In this document: positions 59,271 to 64,000 of the stretch, in pieces
How the letters are laid out: the number at the start of each line of letters is the position of its first letter
How positions within the stretch are numbered: the first letter of the stretch is position 1
NCBI RefSeq assembly: GCF_002025665.1
Contig: NZ_CP018786.1
Location: 744,001 to 808,000, forward strand
Reading direction: 5' to 3'
DNA: 64,000 nt
From: Chryseobacterium indologenes
GTDB taxonomy: Bacteria; Bacteroidota; Bacteroidia; Flavobacteriales; Weeksellaceae
Position numbers and translations under genes: made by a program
Notes under the pieces: model-generated
Told to the model about the DNA's origin: nothing
Seen by the model: the letters and a program-made list of their open reading frames with translations, nothing else
The model's database searches: none

Positions 59271-59804
59271 TTAATCTTTTATTTTAGATTTGAATTTTTT
59301 CTGGTAATCCTCCCATTGTTCTCTGGTCTTAATCTTTTTAAATAAATCTTTTGAGATAAGTTCCAGATAAGGTTCCAGTTCTTTGGCAGACAATTCTCCC
59401 TGAAGAATGGTAATGGGATCGCCATGTTCATCCAGAAATACGGTACTTGGAACAGCTCCTACATTCATATACTGTGTAAACTCATGCAGAGAATTCTTTC
59501 CCTTTTTATGTTCAGAATTAGGATTTGAAAATGTTCTTCCAAAGATTTCAATGCTCTTTTTTTCTTCTGCATTGAACTTTACAGGATAATAATTCTCATT
59601 TAAAATCTGAGCAATTACAGGGTGACCATAGGTTTTTTTATCCATGATTTTGCATGGACCACACCAGTCTGCGTAGAAATCAATTAATATTTTTTTGGGA
59701 CTTTCCTTTTGGGCTTTTAAAGCTTCTTCAATGGTCATCCACTTTACCTGGGCAAAACTAAAATTTAATAAAAATAAGAGTAGTATGCTTAAAATTTTCT
59801 TCAT
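59271..59804 (-). CDS. Exported thioredoxin-fold protein
   Basis: Periplasmic thioredoxin-like protein of 177 aa with signal peptide ending 'FSFAQ' (residue 19). The active site is 'FYADWCGPCKIMDK' (Cys-Gly-Pro-Cys) and the cis-Pro lies in 'VGAVPSTVFLD'. The pattern fits DsbD-gamma/thioredoxin_7-like reductases that keep periplasmic or outer-membrane proteins reduced. It stands alone between recG and the POT transporter. Confidence 0.9.
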   Translation of the reverse strand: MKKILSILLLFLLNFSFAQVKWMTIEEALKAQKESPKKILIDFYADWCGPCKIMDKKTYGHPVIAQILNENYYPVKFNAEEKKSIEIFGRTFSNPNSEHKKGKNSLHEFTQYMNVGAVPSTVFLDEHGDPITILQGELSAKELEPYLELISKDLFKKIKTREQWEDYQKKFKSKIKD

Positions 59805-59845
59805 ATTGTGATATTTGGATAAAAATAAGCATAATTACTTATTTT

Positions 59846-61357
59846 TTATTTTACATCTTGCATTAATTTTTTCACGTACGGAGATATCAAAATTAATACC
59901 ACTCCGGCAATTACCGCATATAAACCCAATTGTTTATATCCATCAGTATAAGTGATCAATTCATCATAGTTCGTAGAACCTTCTTTGGCTGTGGCAAGAC
60001 TTGCACCAATAATTCCGGCAACATACTGTCCATAAGCAGAAGCAAGGAACCACATTCCCATCATCATTCCCTGAAGATTCTTGGTAGAAAGCTTGGTCAT
60101 GATGGATAATCCGATAGGAGAAAGGCATAATTCTCCAAGTGTAATGATTAGCAGTGCCAGCGTGAAGAAGTTCAGTGAAGTGATGCCCTGAAGATCAGCA
60201 AACAGACGGGTTGCAAACAAAACATAATATCCTAGTCCTAAGAAAATGAATCCTAATCCGAATTTGATAATCGTGTTGGGTTCAATTTTTCTTTTGTTCA
60301 GCCAGATCCAAAGAAGACCGATTAATGGAGCAAGGAAAATAATGAAGAATGCTCCTCCAGAGTTGTTTACACCATTTGGGTCTAATCCCAGAAGGTCTTT
60401 ATTCAGGTTTTTAGCTGCGAAAATACTTAAAGAACCTCCACTTTGCTCATAGATTCCCCAGAATATGATGGAAAATATAATGAATACTAAAGCTGCCCAA
60501 AGTTTTTTGCGTTCAGAAGCGGTTACTTTAGACATTTCATAAAATAAATAGATTAAGGTTAATGGCCCGATTGTCCACATGAAATAATCTGTATATTCTG
60601 TCTTGGCTACCATGGTCATGATGATAGGAACGAAAATTAAAGACAAAACATATACTCCATACTCTTTCCATTTTGGTATTGGAGCGTTTTTTTCTTCTGC
60701 TAAAGGGTGTCCCGGTTGTAAACCAATAGTACCCAATGTTCTTTGTGTGAATACAAAATTAATTAAGCTCACCACCATTACTATTGAAGCAAGTCCGAAA
60801 GCAATATGCCATCTCATCTCTTCTGCAATGACATTGCCCAGGAATTCTCCTTTACCAATAGCGATACACAAATAACCTCCCAATAATGCACCAAGGTTAA
60901 TTCCGGCATAGAAAAGTGAGAATCCTGCATCTGCTCTTGAATCATTAGGTTTATAAAGCTGTCCCACCATAGATGAAATATTAGGTTTAAAGAAACCTGT
61001 CCCTACTACGGTGAATGCTATTCCTAAGAAAAAGAATTTGTGGGGATCGGTTGCAAGAATTAAACTTCCTACAATCATCAGAAGGCCGCCCCAGAACAAG
61101 GATTTTCGGAATCCTAAAATTTTATCAGCAAAAAGACCTCCTACAAAAGTAAAGGCATAAACGAAAGCCTGGGTGGCTCCATATTGAAGGTTGGCTTCTT
61201 TTTCATGGAAATTTAGCTGGGAGATCATAAAGAAAACCAGCATTCCGCGCATTCCGTAGAAACAGAAACGTTCCCACATTTCAGAGAAAAACAGGCTCCA
61301 GATTTGTCTGGGATACTTTCCTTTGAAATTTTGTATTTCATCTAAAGTTAAGCTCAT
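59846..61357 (-). CDS. POT family peptide transporter (1)
   Basis: Proton-coupled oligopeptide transporter of 503 aa with about 12-14 membrane segments. The POT signatures are present: 'SEMWERFCFYGMRGMLVFF' (the ExxERFxYY motif, residues about 25-43), 'GGLFADKILGFRKSLFWGG' and 'FKPNISSMVGQLY'. It moves di- and tripeptides inward with protons. A close paralogue lies 1 kb upstream on the same strand, separated by a DUF1016 nuclease gene. Confidence 0.93.
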   Translation of the reverse strand: MSLTLDEIQNFKGKYPRQIWSLFFSEMWERFCFYGMRGMLVFFMISQLNFHEKEANLQYGATQAFVYAFTFVGGLFADKILGFRKSLFWGGLLMIVGSLILATDPHKFFFLGIAFTVVGTGFFKPNISSMVGQLYKPNDSRADAGFSLFYAGINLGALLGGYLCIAIGKGEFLGNVIAEEMRWHIAFGLASIVMVVSLINFVFTQRTLGTIGLQPGHPLAEEKNAPIPKWKEYGVYVLSLIFVPIIMTMVAKTEYTDYFMWTIGPLTLIYLFYEMSKVTASERKKLWAALVFIIFSIIFWGIYEQSGGSLSIFAAKNLNKDLLGLDPNGVNNSGGAFFIIFLAPLIGLLWIWLNKRKIEPNTIIKFGLGFIFLGLGYYVLFATRLFADLQGITSLNFFTLALLIITLGELCLSPIGLSIMTKLSTKNLQGMMMGMWFLASAYGQYVAGIIGASLATAKEGSTNYDELITYTDGYKQLGLYAVIAGVVLILISPYVKKLMQDVK

Positions 61358-61380
61358 AATGGTATATGATTAAGTTCTAA

Positions 61381-62373
61381 TTAAGGGTTTTTATCTTTCT
61401 GATCCAGTTCAAAACGGATTCTGTCCTGGTCAATAATTTGTTTTAGTTCTTCTTCTTTTGGGAGGTACAGCAGGTATTTGCTGGCAAATAAATTGTTTTT
61501 ATCATTCAAAACGGAATATTTTACGATAGTCTCATCCTTTTCTGAACATAATAAAATTCCGATGGTTGGGTTATCTCCTTCACCGCGTTTCAGATCATCA
61601 TACATTCTTACATACATATCAATCTGTCCGATATCCTGATGGGAAAGTTCTCCGGTTTTTAGATCGATGATGACAAAACACTTCAAAATGTAATTATAGA
61701 AAACAAGATCAATGTAGAAGTCCGATGTATCCGTAGAAATATGTTGTTGTCTGGCTACGAAGGCAAAACCTTTCCCGAATTCCAGTAAAAACTTTTGAAT
61801 ATGGTCAATAATGGCTGTTTCAATTTCTTTTTCTGAAAATTGTTCATCAGCTTTAAGACCGAGAAACTCAAAAATATAAGGATCTTTTAAAACACTGTGA
61901 ATAGTTTCCGGAGAAGATTTTTTATGTTCTAAAACTCTTTCGTAAGCAAGCGAATTGATTTGTCTTTTAAGATCCCTGTAATTCCAGTTATTTTGAACGG
62001 ATTCATTGACATAGTAATTTATTTTATCAGCATTATCCAGCCTTATCAGTAATCTGTAATGGGTCCAGCTCAATTCGTGACGCAATGCGTCAACAATTGG
62101 AAATGCGGTGTAAAATTTCCGCATATTGGATAGATTGGTATAATCAAACCCTTTTCCAAATTCCAAAGTGAGTTTTTCAGAAAGTTTTTTCAGCGTATAT
62201 TTTCCGTATTCTGCACGTTCTTTTCCCTGTTGTTCATCTTCAACAATTAATTTTCCAATCTGCCAGTATGTAAGCAGTAGTGTAGAATTCGCGATCCGAA
62301 AAACTTTTTCGCGCGACTGTCTAATGATTTCCTGTACGGATTGGAATAAAGAATCTTCGGAAATTTCCATCAT
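61381..62373 (-). CDS. DUF1016 family PD-(D/E)XK nuclease (YhcG-like)
   Basis: Protein of 330 aa. N-terminal DUF1016_N domain: 'IIRQSREKVFRIANSTLLLT', 'YWQIGKLIVEDEQQGKERAEYG' in parts. C-terminal nuclease domain with 'DFYIDLVFYNYILKCFVIID' and 'LKTGEL' (Asp...Asp-x-Lys core). Relatives occur alone, near restriction or defence genes, and some act on DNA processing. Its place between two peptide transporters has no metabolic logic and suggests insertion as a single gene. Confidence 0.88.
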   Translation of the reverse strand: MMEISEDSLFQSVQEIIRQSREKVFRIANSTLLLTYWQIGKLIVEDEQQGKERAEYGKYTLKKLSEKLTLEFGKGFDYTNLSNMRKFYTAFPIVDALRHELSWTHYRLLIRLDNADKINYYVNESVQNNWNYRDLKRQINSLAYERVLEHKKSSPETIHSVLKDPYIFEFLGLKADEQFSEKEIETAIIDHIQKFLLEFGKGFAFVARQQHISTDTSDFYIDLVFYNYILKCFVIIDLKTGELSHQDIGQIDMYVRMYDDLKRGEGDNPTIGILLCSEKDETIVKYSVLNDKNNLFASKYLLYLPKEEELKQIIDQDRIRFELDQKDKNP

Positions 62374-62431
62374 ACGAAAATAAAAAAAACCTCTGACTTT
62401 GCAGAGGTTTTATTATATTTTGTTGACACAA

Positions 62432-64000
62432 TTAGTTTACACCATGCATCATTTTCTTTAAGATAGGTGAAATTAAACCTAAAATTACAGAAGCAATACC
62501 GCAAAGTACTACGAATACCATGAAGAATTCGAATAGATTGTGAATTTCAAATCCTACAAACGTAGGGTTGTGTAATGGAAGCTGAGCCTTATCAAAAGCT
62601 GCTACCTGATCAGCTGTCAGTGTTACTTTTTTATCCAAAACATCCTGTAGATTAACTCCCATTTCTTGAGCTTTTTTGAATTTATCACCTGTTGCAGGGA
62701 TAAGTGCTCCTAATGAACCTGCTAATGCATAACCAGCAGCGTTAGAAATGAAGAAAACACCATATAATAATGAAGCAAATCTTTTCGGAGCTAGTTTACC
62801 AACCAATGATAAACCAATTGGAGAAAGACAAAGCTCACCACAAGTTTGGATGAAATATAGTAACATTAACCATTTGATAGCTAGCAGACCTGAGTTTCCA
62901 AGATCTTTTACATTGTGTGCAATGATGAAATAAGAAAGTGCGATCAATGCTAATCCCATCGCTTGTTTGAACGGAGATACCGGCTCTTTTCCTTTAGCCC
63001 TTAACTTGTCCCAGCATAAACTGAAAGGAACAGCTAAAAGAACTACGAAAATACCGTTGAAGATCTGTACCATTGAAGGAGGCATATTCCATCCGAAAAT
63101 GTTTCTGTCAGTCTGGTTGTCTGCAATAAATGTTAATGAAGATCCTGCCTGTTCAAATGCTGCCCAGAAGAAAATAATAAAGAATGATACGATATAAATT
63201 ACCCAGATTCTCTGTCTTTCAACTTTATTTTCTGCAGAAGACATAATTAAGAATGCAAGAGCAATACCAGCCGAATAGATGAATGGATAAATGATCCCTT
63301 TAATCAACTGTCCCATTTCTACGGAGTTGAATCCAAACTCACCTACAAGAAGGTATCTGAAAACGAAGAATAAAACAACAAATATTCCTCCGGTGATTCC
63401 TAAAGCCTGACCTGAGAATTTAGCAGTTTGAGTTTCTCCTTCCTCGAAGTCAGCACTTGTATTATTTTTTGGTAACCCTCCGATAGGTCTTCCTTCAGGA
63501 GTTACTACGTATTTGTTTTTAAGGATAAAGAATGTAATTGTTCCGATTACCATGGCAATAGAAGCAGCTAAGAATCCCCATTTGAAAGCGAAGATATCTC
63601 TTACTCCAGTTGCAGCATCTTTTACATCACCTACATATGGACAGATAAATTGACCTAAGAACGCCCCAATATTGATCCCCATATAGAAAATGGTGAAAGC
63701 AGAATCCAGTTTGGATTTTTCCTGCTTTGGATAAAGGCTTCCTACCATTGAGGAAATATTCGGTTTGAAGAATCCGTTACCGAAAATAATAACGAATAAC
63801 GCCAGCCACATGATAAGTTTAGCACTTCCAATATCCGCTGAGAAAGTAGAGGCACTGATGAATAATAAGAACTGGCCGATAGCCATTAACGATCCTCCGA
63901 TGATGATCGCATATCTGTTTCCGATATATTTATCAGCAATAAATCCTCCTAAAAGAGGGGTTAAATAACATAAAGCTAGAAATCCACCATAGATGATCGC
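62432..64000 (-). CDS. POT family peptide transporter (2), 5' part beyond window
   Basis: Paralogue of the transporter at 59846, partial: the frame is open to the window edge and the start lies outside. At the edge it reads 'YGGFLALCYLTPLLGGFIAD' and 'KYIGNRYAIIIGG', the POT region after the first helices; 'FKPNISSMVGSLY' and 'GELCLSPIGLSLVGKL' follow. It lacks only the first 50 or so residues. Two POT genes in a row are usual in peptide-feeding flavobacteria. Confidence 0.9.
   Translation of the reverse strand, partial: AIIYGGFLALCYLTPLLGGFIADKYIGNRYAIIIGGSLMAIGQFLLFISASTFSADIGSAKLIMWLALFVIIFGNGFFKPNISSMVGSLYPKQEKSKLDSAFTIFYMGINIGAFLGQFICPYVGDVKDAATGVRDIFAFKWGFLAASIAMVIGTITFFILKNKYVVTPEGRPIGGLPKNNTSADFEEGETQTAKFSGQALGITGGIFVVLFFVFRYLLVGEFGFNSVEMGQLIKGIIYPFIYSAGIALAFLIMSSAENKVERQRIWVIYIVSFFIIFFWAAFEQAGSSLTFIADNQTDRNIFGWNMPPSMVQIFNGIFVVLLAVPFSLCWDKLRAKGKEPVSPFKQAMGLALIALSYFIIAHNVKDLGNSGLLAIKWLMLLYFIQTCGELCLSPIGLSLVGKLAPKRFASLLYGVFFISNAAGYALAGSLGALIPATGDKFKKAQEMGVNLQDVLDKKVTLTADQVAAFDKAQLPLHNPTFVGFEIHNLFEFFMVFVVLCGIASVILGLISPILKKMMHGVN

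Overview
The window reads as chromosomal DNA of a flavobacterium, most likely Chryseobacterium or a close Weeksellaceae relative. Supporting signs are AT-rich intergenic DNA, promoters with the Bacteroidetes -7 element TAnnTTTG instead of Shine-Dalgarno-led starts, a PorZ-like type IX secretion protein with a C-terminal sorting domain, exported proteins opening with the flavobacterial 'QVGINT.TP..SA.LDI' pattern, and intergenic repeats typical of the genus. No ordinary tRNA, rRNA, CRISPR array or complete prophage is seen.

Layout. 1-3012: tandem DEDDh exonucleases (the second frameshifted) and a MarR / GIY-YIG / hydrolase operon. 3811-8184: a DUF6493-like plus SWIM zinc-finger pair. 9041-15100: the most unusual region. 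A Ro60-like TROVE protein is followed by an interspersed set of nine structured RNA units (A1, A2, C1, C2, D1, D2, D3, E1, E2), mixed with a small CxxC protein, a DUF6584-like protein, a SMI1/KNR4 protein and two copies of a 200-bp repeat. All nine units carry the same 24-nt block (TGYCGT-like start, TACTTCG-like end) inside a stem that closes the two ends of the unit. Most also carry a tRNA-like domain. In C1, D1, D2 and E1 the tRNA-like halves are circularly permuted: T-arm and 3' acceptor strand come first, then a short loop, then the 5' acceptor strand and D-arm. I read these as a family of bacterial Y RNAs. A palindromic element, TGCGCAA-N5-TTGCGCA-like, begins exactly 28 nt before the -7 box of the TROVE gene and of three RNA transcription units, so the region looks like one regulon.

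15114-18050: a transposase-like HTH gene pair and a SulP transporter. 18179-20610: an EF-G paralogue preceded by a leader peptide and a terminator with an alternative antiterminator pairing, which is a good candidate for ribosome-stalling attenuation. 20871-26866: a tellurium/stress (Ter) operon of HAD phosphatase, PRTase-like, TerD, TelA, an unknown protein, TerD and TerC. 27213-33577: TetR and Rrf2 regulators with their targets; the Rrf2 gene and the adjoining oxidoreductase share an identical 19-bp operator. 33891-43913: M23 peptidase, gpsA, three tandem exported surface proteins, mqo, an ANT(6)-like nucleotidyltransferase and a GMC oxidoreductase. 44045-56409: DUF1684, acetyltransferases, SDR plus GH63-like glucosidase, recO-porZ, a split 5'-nucleotidase, dapA, and an AraC regulator overlapping a receiver whose phospho-acceptor Asp is Asn. 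57020-64000: recG, thioredoxin-like protein, and two POT peptide transporters flanking a DUF1016 nuclease; the second transporter runs off the window edge.

All family calls come from reading the sequence; no database search was run.
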